A stretch of DNA of 64,000 bases from Acidobacteriota bacterium. GTDB taxonomy: Bacteria; Acidobacteriota; Terriglobia; Bryobacterales; Bryobacteraceae. The stretch spans positions 20,573 through 84,572 of the forward strand of contig SYLY01000020.1 in assembly GCA_005808475.1 (NCBI GenBank). The letters are read 5' to 3'. Below, piece by piece: positions 52,563-60,362 of the stretch (position 1 is its first letter; the number at the start of each line of letters is the position of its first letter). Position numbers and translations under genes: made by a program. Below the pieces are notes generated by a model. That model saw nothing but the letters and a program-made list of their open reading frames with translations. It was not told where the DNA came from and did not search any database.

Positions 52563-52570
52563 GGTTCCCG

Positions 52571-52576
52571 AGTATA
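52571..52576 (-). promoter_or_regulatory. -10 box (TATACT) 8 nt before ATG
   Basis: TATACT on the minus strand ends 8 nt before ATG 52562, in the 23-bp gap after the mannose-6-phosphate isomerase gene. Confidence 0.45.
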
Positions 52577-52585
52577 CAGCAATGT

Positions 52586-53344
52586 TTAGGCCGGCGCGAA
52601 CGTTCGCAGCCAGATGGAGGCCGGCGACTCGATGGACCCAACCGCGTCCAGTTCGAACACCGCGCCGGGTTCGAACGGCTCGCCGCCGATCGAGCCCGAG
52701 CCCTCGAGCGCGATCCACACGCCGGGAGCGGCCTCGCCGCGGCCCGCCACCGTGCGCCGTTCCGTGACGAAGTACGAGCAGCCGGCGATGCGCCCGTCCA
52801 CGCCCGGCGGCGTTACCGAATCGTGCGGCTCGAGCCGGGCCACGTCCAGTCCGCGCGCGACGTGGAGCTCGCGTCCGCGGTTGTAATCGTAGAGCCGGTA
52901 AGTAACGTCGGAGCTCTGCTGGATCTCGCAGACCACCAGGTCCGGTCCCAGTGCGTGGACCACGCCCGCTGGCACGAAGTACGTCTCGCCGGGCCGGGGC
53001 TGCACGCGCCGCATCATGCCTTCCACCGATCCGTCGAGCAGCGCCGGCGCGACCTCGTCCCGCGTCCGCGGCCTGTCGAATCCCAACGCGATCCAGCCTT
53101 CCGGTCCCACGCGGAGCACGTGCCACATTTCGGTCTTGCCGCGGCTATTCTCGTATTTGGCCGCGTAGGCGTCGTCCGGATGCACCTGCACCGACAACGG
53201 CGCCGTGGTGAACAGGAATTTGATCAGCAGAGGTCCGGCGTCGAACCAGACCTCTCCGATTTTCTCCGGCCGGGAAGCGAACAGCGGCGACAGGTCCGTC
53301 GAGCCCCAGACGCGCTCGACAAACCGCGGCGCGAGCCGTCTCAC
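52586..53344 (-). CDS. manA: type I mannose-6-phosphate isomerase (short form)
   Basis: A 252-residue cupin isomerase that interconverts fructose-6-P and mannose-6-P to feed GDP-mannose. Zinc ligands: Gln and His in SVQVHPDDAYA, Glu in KTEMWHVL, His in PAGVVHALG. SSDVTYRLYDYNR is a further family signature. It lacks the helical insert of E. coli ManA and matches the short bacterial form. GTG start at 53344 overlaps the aminotransferase stop (GTGA), placing it last in the coaD-aminotransferase-manA operon. Confidence 0.9.
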   Translation of the reverse strand: MRRLAPRFVERVWGSTDLSPLFASRPEKIGEVWFDAGPLLIKFLFTTAPLSVQVHPDDAYAAKYENSRGKTEMWHVLRVGPEGWIALGFDRPRTRDEVAPALLDGSVEGMMRRVQPRPGETYFVPAGVVHALGPDLVVCEIQQSSDVTYRLYDYNRGRELHVARGLDVARLEPHDSVTPPGVDGRIAGCSYFVTERRTVAGRGEAAPGVWIALEGSGSIGGEPFEPGAVFELDAVGSIESPASIWLRTFAPA

Positions 53345-54528
53345 TTGCCCTGGATGAAGTTGTCGATGCGGTCCAGTCCGCGCTCGATCTCCTTCATCGA
53401 CGTGGCGTACGAGATGCGAACGTGCGAATCGGTGCCGAACGCCTCGCCGGGCACCACCGCGACGTGGGCCTTCTTCAGGAGCTGCTCGGAGAACTCGAAC
53501 GCCGAGCCGATGCCCATGCTCTTCATCGCCCCGCCGATGTTCGGATACGCGTAGAACGCGCCCATCGGAGCCTGGACGGTGACGCCCGGGATGCGGCGCA
53601 AGCGGTCGATGACGAAGCCGCGGCGGGTGGCGTACTCGCCGAGCATCTGTTGCACCGACTCCTGCGGTCCGCGCAAGGCCTCGATGGCGCCGCGTTGGGC
53701 GATCGAAGTCGGGTTCGACGTCATGTGGCTTTGCAGCTTGATGATGCCATCGATCACATACTTCGGCGCCAAGCCGTAGCCGATGCGCCATCCGGTCATC
53801 GCGTAAGTCTTGGAAAGCGATCCGGCGACGATGACGCTATCCTTGGCGCCGGGCAGCGACGCCACCGAGAACGGCTTCGCTTCATAGAGGAAGTGGCAAT
53901 AGCATTCGTCGGTGATCAGCCAGATTCCGCGGCTGGAAGTGAGTTCGAAGATCTTGACGAATTCAGAGTCCGGCAGCACGGCGCCGCTCGGGTTGGATGG
54001 CGAATTCACCAGGATCGCCTTGGTTCGCGGCGTGATGTGGCGTTCGACGTCCTTGGCGGTGAAGTTGAAGCCGTTGGCCTCGTCGGTCTGGAGGAACACG
54101 CACTTGCCGCCGGCGTAGTTGACGACATCCTTGTAGGTCACCCAGTAAGGCACCGGGATGATCACTTCGTCGCCGGGGTTGACCAGCACCTGCATCAGGT
54201 TGAAGATGATGTGCTTGCCGCCGACCGTGGCCGCGCATTCGTTGGGCGCGTACGCGGTGCCGAAATCGGTGGCATGGCGTTCGACGATGGCCTTCTTGAG
54301 GTCGAGCGTGCCTTCCACCGGCGTGTACTTGGTGAAGTTGTCGTCCAGGGCCTTGATGGCGGCCTTCTTGATGTTATCGGGAGTGGGGAAGTCGGGCTCG
54401 CCGGCGCCGAAGTCGACTACGTCGATGCCTTCGCGCTTCAAGCGGCCGGCCTCGGCCGAAACCTTTACGGTGGAGGACACGCTGATGGTGTCGAGACGGT
54501 CGGCGAGTTGGAGGGCAGTGGGTGTCAT
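53341..54528 (-). CDS. aspartate aminotransferase-like class I PLP aminotransferase
   Basis: A 395-residue fold-type I enzyme, probably transferring amino groups between aspartate and 2-oxoglutarate. PLP lysine is in SLSKTYAMTGWRIGYG. Other signatures are FGAGEPDFPTPDNIKKAA, GGKHIIFNLMQVLVNPGDEVIIPVPYWVTY, VNSPSNPSGAV and ITDECYCHF. The bacterial type Ib AspC group fits, though prephenate or other aminotransferases in this group are possible. It overlaps coaD upstream (ATGA) and manA downstream (GTGA). Confidence 0.92.
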   Translation of the reverse strand: MTPTALQLADRLDTISVSSTVKVSAEAGRLKREGIDVVDFGAGEPDFPTPDNIKKAAIKALDDNFTKYTPVEGTLDLKKAIVERHATDFGTAYAPNECAATVGGKHIIFNLMQVLVNPGDEVIIPVPYWVTYKDVVNYAGGKCVFLQTDEANGFNFTAKDVERHITPRTKAILVNSPSNPSGAVLPDSEFVKIFELTSSRGIWLITDECYCHFLYEAKPFSVASLPGAKDSVIVAGSLSKTYAMTGWRIGYGLAPKYVIDGIIKLQSHMTSNPTSIAQRGAIEALRGPQESVQQMLGEYATRRGFVIDRLRRIPGVTVQAPMGAFYAYPNIGGAMKSMGIGSAFEFSEQLLKKAHVAVVPGEAFGTDSHVRISYATSMKEIERGLDRIDNFIQGK

Positions 54529-55037
54529 GTGTGTCTAGGATTCTCCTCGAACCGGCTTCTGAGGCGCGACTCCACCATGGGAGGCACCAGACCGGAGATG
54601 TCGCCGCCCAGGCGGAAGACTTCCTTGACCAGGCGGGAACTGACGAACGAATAGGCCTCGGTGGCCATGAGAAAAACGGTTTCGATTCCGGGCCGCAGAC
54701 GGCGGTTCATGTGCGTCATCTGCAGTTCGAATTCGTAGTCGGAGATCGCGCGGATGCCGCGGACGATCACGCGGGCGCCCCGGGCCGCGGCGTATTCCAC
54801 CAGCAGTCCATTGAAGCTATCCACTTCCACGTTGTCGAACCGGCGGACGGCGTCGCCGAGCATCTCCATGCGCTCGGAGACGGAGAACAGGGGCTGTTTG
54901 GCTTGGTTGTCCAGCACCGAGACGATCAGCTTGTCGAAGAGAACGGACGAGCGGCGAATCAGGTCGAGGTGTCCGTTGGTGATGGGGTCGAACGATCCGG
55001 GATAGAGGGCGGTGACTGGAGAGGGCTGGTGGGCCAC
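54525..55037 (-). CDS. coaD: pantetheine-phosphate adenylyltransferase
   Basis: A 170-residue nucleotidyltransferase that makes dephospho-CoA from phosphopantetheine and ATP, the penultimate step of CoA synthesis. The core motif is YPGSFDPITNGHLDLIRR, with the T/NxGH site. KLIVSVLDN, VIVRGIRAISDYEFELQMTHMNRRL and SFVSSRLVKEVFRLGGDISGLVP are CoaD signatures; the last one holds the SSxxxR phosphate-binding motif. GTG start at 55037. The stop overlaps the aminotransferase start (ATGA). It opens a three-gene operon. Confidence 0.95.
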   Translation of the reverse strand: MAHQPSPVTALYPGSFDPITNGHLDLIRRSSVLFDKLIVSVLDNQAKQPLFSVSERMEMLGDAVRRFDNVEVDSFNGLLVEYAAARGARVIVRGIRAISDYEFELQMTHMNRRLRPGIETVFLMATEAYSFVSSRLVKEVFRLGGDISGLVPPMVESRLRSRFEENPRHT

Positions 55038-55051
55038 GGGTCCGTTTACCC

Positions 55052-55057
55052 ATTGTA
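55052..55057 (-). promoter_or_regulatory. -10 box (TACAAT) of the coaD operon
   Basis: TACAAT lies 14 nt before GTG 55037 on the minus strand, in the 65-bp divergent gap shared with the NACHT gene. It gives a very short leader without a clear Shine-Dalgarno sequence. Confidence 0.45.
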
Positions 55058-55087
55058 CATGGCTCGGCCCGGAGGTAGGGGGTCTGG

Positions 55088-55093
55088 TAACCT
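55088..55093 (+). promoter_or_regulatory. -10 box (TAACCT) 9 nt before a GTG start
   Basis: TAACCT ends 9 nt before GTG 55103 of the NACHT gene. No Shine-Dalgarno sequence is present. Confidence 0.4.
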
Positions 55094-55102
55094 GAATCCA
55101 CC

Positions 55103-57850
55103 GTGGCAACAGTGGCTCCCAAAGTGTTCCTCTCCTCCACCGAGGAGGACTTGCATGATCAGCGCGTGGCGGTGCAGGCCGCGGCGGTTGAGGAAGGCTT
55201 CCTCGTCGACATGCAGCCGTACATCGCGGCGCAGGGGAATCCGCCGCTGCCGGTGTGTCTCCAGCGCGTGGACGCCGCCGATGTGGTGCTGGTCATCGCG
55301 GCGCATCGCTATGGGTGGATCCCGCCGGACCAGCCGGGCACGGAGCAGCGCAGCATCACCTGGCTCGAATGCGCGCGTGCGGCGGAGTCCCATCCGGCCA
55401 AGGAGGTGCTCGCGTTTCTGATCGCCAAGGGTGCGGACTGGCCGGCGAAGTTCAAGGACTCGCAACGGCTCGCCGACGCGGCCGAAGAGGGCACGGCGCC
55501 GGAGATCGCCGCGGACGTGCAGCGTGACGTGAACAAGCTCCGCGAGTTCAAGACCTGGCTGAATCAACGCACCCGCGCGGACTTCGCCAACACCGACGAA
55601 CTGCGCCGCAAGGCAGGAGCGGCGCTGCGCGAATGGAAGAAGAGGCACGGGTACTCAGGTGCGTCGCTGGCGGTGACTCCTCAGCCGCCGCCGCCCGACC
55701 GGCCCGAGTCCTACCTCGCCTACCTTCGCGAAGACACCTCCCACATCGACATTCGCGGACTCGCTTCGAAAGAGGGCAAGGCCCGCCGCGTGCCGATCGG
55801 CAAGCTCTATGTCCGGTTGATCAATGCGCGCCGTCAAAGCGCGGATCGCGCGCCGCTCGACGAGGCGTTGAAGCATCGCCGGCTGGTGGTGCTCGGGGAT
55901 CCGGGCTCGGGCAAGTCGACCTTCCTCCGCCACGTCGCCCACGCGGCTTGTCTCCGGCGCGAGGCCGATCCCAACGCGCCGTTTCCGATCCTGGTATCGG
56001 TGGGCGAACTGGCGCAGTTCATCAACGAGGGCGGCCGCGCTCACGAGCCGGACGCGCCCGCGTGGCTTCCGCTGTTCCTGTCGCGGTACTGTCAGGGCCG
56101 AACCCTTGACGTCGGCCACGGGTTCTTCCGGGACCTGTTCGAGAAGGGTCCGGCGCTGCTGCTGGTGGATGGGCTTGACGAGGCGCCGACCGACGAGTCC
56201 CGGCTGGCGGTGTCGCGGTTGCTGGAAAAGGCGGCCAATGCGTGGCGCGGGACCAGCATCGCGGTAACCACGCGGCCGCGGGCGTTCGACGACGAGGTGA
56301 TGCTGCGCGGGTTCGATCAGGCGGAGGTCGCGCCGCTGGACGACGAGGCCATCCGCGAGTTCCTGCGCCTGTGGTCGGCTTCGTTGTTCGAGGGCGATCC
56401 TGGACGCGCGGCCGGCTACGCGGTGGAGGTCGAGGGCGCGATCCGCAGCCGGCCGGACATCCGGCGCATCGCGTCTAACCCGGTGATGCTCACCGCGCTA
56501 TCGGTGTTGCAGTGGAACGAGAAGCGGATGCCGGATCATCGCGCCGATCTGTATGGCTCGGTGGTGTCGTGGCTGGCGAGTCAGCGGAAGAACCGGCCGG
56601 GCCGTCCGCTGGCGGCGGCGTGCATCGACATCCTGCAGGATCTGGCCCGCGCGATGCATGGCCATCCGGATGGGCGCAAGGTACAGGCGTCGCGCGATTG
56701 GGCGGCGGTGGCGATCGCGTCGCGGTTCCCGGAGCGGGACGTGGAGAAGGCGCGGGCGTTCCTGCGGGAGGAAGAACTGGATAGCGGAATCGTGGTCAGT
56801 CGCGGGGCCGATGTCCGGTTCTGGCACCTTACGTTCCAGGAGTATCTCACCGCGCTGTGGCTCTCCAACCGGGAGGGGGAGCGGGCCCGAATTCTGTTCA
56901 CCGAGGGCCGTGCCTGGCAGCCGGAATGGCGTGAGGTGGTATTGCTGCTCGCGGGGCTGCTTTTGGATCAGGGGGTCGAGCGGTTGGATGCGTTCGTGAC
57001 GGCGGTGCTCGACGATCTGTACAAGCCGAGGTGGGGGCAGTTGGTCAAGCACTGGATCGGCCTCGGATACCAGCCGGGGTTGATGGATCAGGCCCGCACC
57101 TCGTTTCTTCTTGGAGCGATCATTCAGGATCTGGCAAGGAGGACCTATCGCCCCGCTGACGCGCGATTCAGGCAGGTGCTCGAGAGTGTTGCCGGCATCT
57201 TCGATCCGGAGATTGCGGCGGGCATTCCACTGCAAGTTCGACTGGAGACGGCGGAGGCGCTCGGACAGGCGGGAGATCCGCGACTCCGGACGCCGGCCGA
57301 CGAGGACTATTGGGTGTCCATTCCGGGCGAGAGCTTCCAGATCGGGCGCTATCCGGTGACCGTGTGGGAGTACGCGAAGTTCGTGGAGGCCGGGGGATTG
57401 GCGCCGGGCGACTGGCGGAATCAGTTGCGGCACCCGAACTGGCCCGTAACGGAGGTCACTTACGATCAGGCGAAGGCTTATTGTCGCGCGATGAGAGTAG
57501 CGCTGCCCACCGAACAGCAGTGGGAGCGAGCGGCGGCGGGACCCAAGGGGCGCGTGTATCCTTGGGGAGATGGGGAGCCCGATCCCGATCGCGCGAATTA
57601 CTCCGGCACCAAGATCGGCCACCCCACTCCGGTCGGGCTCTTCCCTCGCGGGAATACGCCCGAGGGGGTCGCCGACATGGCGGGCAACGTCTGGGAGTGG
57701 ACCGCCAGCGATCACGAGGCCGGGGGGAAAGTGCTGCGGGGGGCGTCGTATCGCCTTGTGTCGAGGAACCTTCGGGCGTCCGTGCGCGCCCTCGTCCTCA
57801 TCGACAGCGTCGCCGGGTTTCGGTGCGTCCGGGAATCCGTTACCCCTTGA
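55103..57850 (+). CDS. DUF4062-NACHT-FGE/C-type-lectin-fold STAND protein
   Basis: A 915-residue cytoplasmic protein with three parts. Residues about 6-90 match DUF4062, a TIR-like N-terminal domain (KVFLSSTEEDLHDQR, RYGWIPPDQPGTEQRSITWLECARA). Residues about 255-640 are a NACHT NTPase: Walker A GDPGSGKS (265-272, Lys271), Walker B LLLVDGLDE (Asp356), FWHLTFQEYLTALWL after it. Residues about 735-910 have the formylglycine-generating-enzyme/C-type-lectin fold: IGRYPVTVWEYAKFV, LPTEQQWERAA, YPWGDGEPDPDRANY, VADMAGNVWEWTAS, RGASY...GFRCVRE. STAND proteins of this build act as sensors in immunity or signalling, so the FGE fold is probably the ligand-recognition part rather than a sulfatase activator. 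GTG start; monocistronic. Confidence 0.87.
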   Translation: MATVAPKVFLSSTEEDLHDQRVAVQAAAVEEGFLVDMQPYIAAQGNPPLPVCLQRVDAADVVLVIAAHRYGWIPPDQPGTEQRSITWLECARAAESHPAKEVLAFLIAKGADWPAKFKDSQRLADAAEEGTAPEIAADVQRDVNKLREFKTWLNQRTRADFANTDELRRKAGAALREWKKRHGYSGASLAVTPQPPPPDRPESYLAYLREDTSHIDIRGLASKEGKARRVPIGKLYVRLINARRQSADRAPLDEALKHRRLVVLGDPGSGKSTFLRHVAHAACLRREADPNAPFPILVSVGELAQFINEGGRAHEPDAPAWLPLFLSRYCQGRTLDVGHGFFRDLFEKGPALLLVDGLDEAPTDESRLAVSRLLEKAANAWRGTSIAVTTRPRAFDDEVMLRGFDQAEVAPLDDEAIREFLRLWSASLFEGDPGRAAGYAVEVEGAIRSRPDIRRIASNPVMLTALSVLQWNEKRMPDHRADLYGSVVSWLASQRKNRPGRPLAAACIDILQDLARAMHGHPDGRKVQASRDWAAVAIASRFPERDVEKARAFLREEELDSGIVVSRGADVRFWHLTFQEYLTALWLSNREGERARILFTEGRAWQPEWREVVLLLAGLLLDQGVERLDAFVTAVLDDLYKPRWGQLVKHWIGLGYQPGLMDQARTSFLLGAIIQDLARRTYRPADARFRQVLESVAGIFDPEIAAGIPLQVRLETAEALGQAGDPRLRTPADEDYWVSIPGESFQIGRYPVTVWEYAKFVEAGGLAPGDWRNQLRHPNWPVTEVTYDQAKAYCRAMRVALPTEQQWERAAAGPKGRVYPWGDGEPDPDRANYSGTKIGHPTPVGLFPRGNTPEGVADMAGNVWEWTASDHEAGGKVLRGASYRLVSRNLRASVRALVLIDSVAGFRCVRESVTP

Positions 57851-57874
57851 CTCTTGATTCTTGTTCCCTTGACC

Positions 57875-57904
57875 TTCGCGCGAAGCGCGAAAAATTTGTT
57901 TTTG
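57875..57904 (+). terminator. hairpin with T-tract after the NACHT gene
   Basis: A 7-bp perfect stem (TTCGCGC/GCGCGAA, 57875-57891) with a GAA loop is followed by AAA and then TTTGTTTTT. It reads as a Rho-independent terminator on the plus strand, 24 bp after the stop codon. Confidence 0.55.
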
Positions 57905-57917
57905 GCGTGTTCCACGC

Positions 57918-59156
57918 CTACCAATTCGTCATCGACCCGTCCGGACGCCGCAGCATCGGCGTCAGCACATAGTGCTCCTTGTAATCGCCGATCTGCTGCA
58001 ACTTCGAGGTATCCACCTCCACGCCGAGCCCCGGCCGCTCGTTCGGCCATAGCTTGCCGTTCCTCAGGTCGTAACTCTGATTCAGATAGGGCCACGGGCG
58101 CGTGCCGCCCATCACCATCTCCATCAGCACCGGACCGGAAAACACCGCCGAGCAGTGCACCATCGCGGCCTCCGAGATCGGACCGGTGAAGTGCGGCACC
58201 AGCCCCACATAATGCGTCTCGCACATCGCCGCGATCTTCTGGAACTCGGTGATCCCGCCCACGTTCGGAATGGTCGCCCGCGCGTAGTCGGTGAGATGCT
58301 GCTCGATCAACTCGTTCCAGTCCCACTTCGGACCGAACTGCTCGCCCACCGCGATCGGCACCTTCACCTGATGCCGCAGCGTCTTGTAAACGCCGGGATT
58401 CTCGCTCCGCACCAGATCCTCGACAAAGTAAGGCCGCAGCGGCTCGATCAGGTTCGCCAACGTGACCGCGTCCGGCATGTCGAGCTCGGTGTGGAAATCG
58501 ATGCACCAGCCGCCGTCGCGGCCCACGCCCTCGCGGACCTGTTTGCAGAGCTCGTGCACGCGATTCACGGTTTCGAAGCGGTCCATCACCGGACCGCGCC
58601 GGTCGGTGGAGATCCGGTAGGCGCGGAACCCGGCGTCGACGCACGCCTTGGCCACTTCCTTCGGCGTCCCCTGCGCGGGGAATCCGGTGGAGTAACATTC
58701 CACATAGTCGCGGGACTGGCCGCCCAGCAACTGATACACCGGCACGCCGAGCGCTTTGCCCTTGAGGTCCCATAGCGCCACGTCGAGCGCGCCGAGCGCG
58801 TGCGCCTTCTCGCGCCCGGCGGGGTAGAAATAGGACCGGTACATGGACTGCCAGAGCCGGTCCGTGCGGAACGGATCCTCGCCGATCAGCAGTCCCGCGC
58901 ACTGTTCCATCGTGTCGCCGGAGCCGCCTTCGCCGACGCCGATGAGGCCGGAATCGGTTTCCACCAGCACCACGTTGGTGCTCTGGTTGAACAGCGGCTG
59001 GCGCGTGTTCGGCCGGCCGGCGGCATCGGTGGGAGTCTTGTAATAGCGGATGCGGGTGATCTTGGTCTTGGGAAGACCCCGCGCATCGGCGCGATCGGCC
59101 AACGTGGCTCCACCAGCAGCTCCGAGGGCGGTTCGCAGGAATGCTCGGCGATTCAT
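57918..59156 (-). CDS. enolase-superfamily sugar-acid dehydratase (galactonate dehydratase-like), Tat-exported
   Basis: A 412-residue mandelate racemase/muconate lactonising enzyme family protein with a twin-arginine-like signal (MNRRAFLRTALGAAGGATLA). Metal ligands Asp220, Glu246 and Glu272 occur in CIDFHTELD, FVEDLVRSE and AVGEQFG. His222 and His322 (VPHFTGPIS) match the histidines of galactonate/mannonate-type dehydratases rather than the K-x-K racemases; the second-strand lysine pair is absent (AYRISTDRR). It therefore probably dehydrates a sugar acid. It overlaps the aminotransferase gene by ATGA and is last in a three-gene operon. Confidence 0.87.
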   Translation of the reverse strand: MNRRAFLRTALGAAGGATLADRADARGLPKTKITRIRYYKTPTDAAGRPNTRQPLFNQSTNVVLVETDSGLIGVGEGGSGDTMEQCAGLLIGEDPFRTDRLWQSMYRSYFYPAGREKAHALGALDVALWDLKGKALGVPVYQLLGGQSRDYVECYSTGFPAQGTPKEVAKACVDAGFRAYRISTDRRGPVMDRFETVNRVHELCKQVREGVGRDGGWCIDFHTELDMPDAVTLANLIEPLRPYFVEDLVRSENPGVYKTLRHQVKVPIAVGEQFGPKWDWNELIEQHLTDYARATIPNVGGITEFQKIAAMCETHYVGLVPHFTGPISEAAMVHCSAVFSGPVLMEMVMGGTRPWPYLNQSYDLRNGKLWPNERPGLGVEVDTSKLQQIGDYKEHYVLTPMLRRPDGSMTNW

Positions 59157-60355
59157 GATTGCGCCATGATAGCAGGCGAGCCGATGACGAGCAGTCCTTC
59201 GCGGAGGCGCGCCAGTCCGCGGTCGAGCGCCGCGCCGCCGGAGGCGAACGAGACGCGGATGGTTCCTTCGCCGGACGGGCCGTAAGCGGCGCCGTGGACC
59301 ACCACCACGCCGAACTCGTGAAGCAGGCGGCGGCGGATCTCGTCCGAAGGCAGGGCCAAGCCCCGGCAGTCGAGCATGGCGAAGAAGCCGCCCTCCGGCT
59401 CGATGACCTGGCAGCCGGGGATGCCGCGCAGTCCCTCGATCACCTTGGTCCGTCGCGCCGTGTATTCGGTGGCCATGGCGGCGACGCACTCCTGCGATCC
59501 GGCGAGCGCCTCGGCCGCCGCGTCCTGGATGAAGGTCGCCGGTCCGCGGCTGGATTGCTGCAGGACCAGGAACATCGCGCTCACGATGTCCGCCGGCGCG
59601 GCGCAGTAACCCACGCGCCAGCCGGTCATCGAGTAAGTCTTGGAGAGGCTGTTGACCAGGACTGTCCGGCCGCGCAGGGCCGGTTCCACCGCGACGGGCG
59701 AGACGTGGCGGCATCCCTGGTAAGTGATCGCCTCATAGATCTCGTCGCTGATCAGGACCAGGTCGCGCTCGATGACGAAGGCGGCGATCTCGCGGATCTC
59801 GTCCGCTGTGAGCACGGTTCCGGCGGGATTCCAGGGCGTGTTGAGCAGCAAGGCGCGGCAGGCCGGCGACCACGCCGACTCCAGAGTCTGGGCCGACAGG
59901 CGAAAGCGTCCCCCCTCGATCGACGACGGGACCAGACGCGGCGTACCGCCCGCCAGCCGGATCGGCGAGAGGTAGGCGTCGTAGACCGGATCGGGGACCA
60001 GCACCACTTCGCCCGGATTGAGGATCGCGGTCAGCGCCGACCAGATGCCGAACGTGGCGCCGGTGGTGGCGAGGATCTCGGTCGCGGGGTCGTACTCGAG
60101 CCCGTTATCGCGCCGGAGCTTTTCGGCCACGGCGCGGCGGAAGCCGGTCTCGCCGCGATTGTCCGGGTAGCCGGTGCGGCCCCGTCGCAGCGCCGATTCC
60201 GCCGCCGCCACCACGTGGGCGGGAGTGGGCAGATCGGGCTCGCCGCGCATGAGCGGGAAGATCTCGCGTCCTTCGGCGCGGAGCCGGTTCACCTCGGCGA
60301 GAATCGAATTCACCGCCGTGGGTTTCAGAGCGGAGATGCGGTCCGATAGGCGCAT
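59153..60355 (-). CDS. class I/II PLP-dependent aminotransferase
   Basis: A 400-residue fold-type I aminotransferase. PLP lysine is in NSLSKTYSMTGWRVGYC. Also seen: LMRGEPDLPTPAHVV, GATFGIWSALTAILNPGEVVLVPDPVYDAYL, LNTPWNPAGTV and LISDEIYEAI. It is a different branch from the AspC-like enzyme near 54 kb. The ATG at 60355 (MRLSDRIS) is chosen over an in-frame start 42 nt upstream because the latter would overlap the preceding gene. It is placed between two enolase-superfamily genes with an ATGA overlap downstream and a 7-nt gap upstream. Substrate unknown. Confidence 0.9.
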   Translation of the reverse strand: MRLSDRISALKPTAVNSILAEVNRLRAEGREIFPLMRGEPDLPTPAHVVAAAESALRRGRTGYPDNRGETGFRRAVAEKLRRDNGLEYDPATEILATTGATFGIWSALTAILNPGEVVLVPDPVYDAYLSPIRLAGGTPRLVPSSIEGGRFRLSAQTLESAWSPACRALLLNTPWNPAGTVLTADEIREIAAFVIERDLVLISDEIYEAITYQGCRHVSPVAVEPALRGRTVLVNSLSKTYSMTGWRVGYCAAPADIVSAMFLVLQQSSRGPATFIQDAAAEALAGSQECVAAMATEYTARRTKVIEGLRGIPGCQVIEPEGGFFAMLDCRGLALPSDEIRRRLLHEFGVVVVHGAAYGPSGEGTIRVSFASGGAALDRGLARLREGLLVIGSPAIMAQS

Positions 60356-60362
60356 GCGTTGC

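Noticed and set aside
55103..57850. FGE domain of the NACHT protein as the activator of the sulfatase at 45.9 kb
   Set aside because: It is the C-terminal part of a STAND protein, 8 kb away on a separate transcript, and recognition folds of this type are often not enzymatic.
53341..60355. The two PLP aminotransferases as a recent duplication
   Set aside because: They share only fold-type signatures; surrounding residues differ throughout and their operon settings are unrelated.
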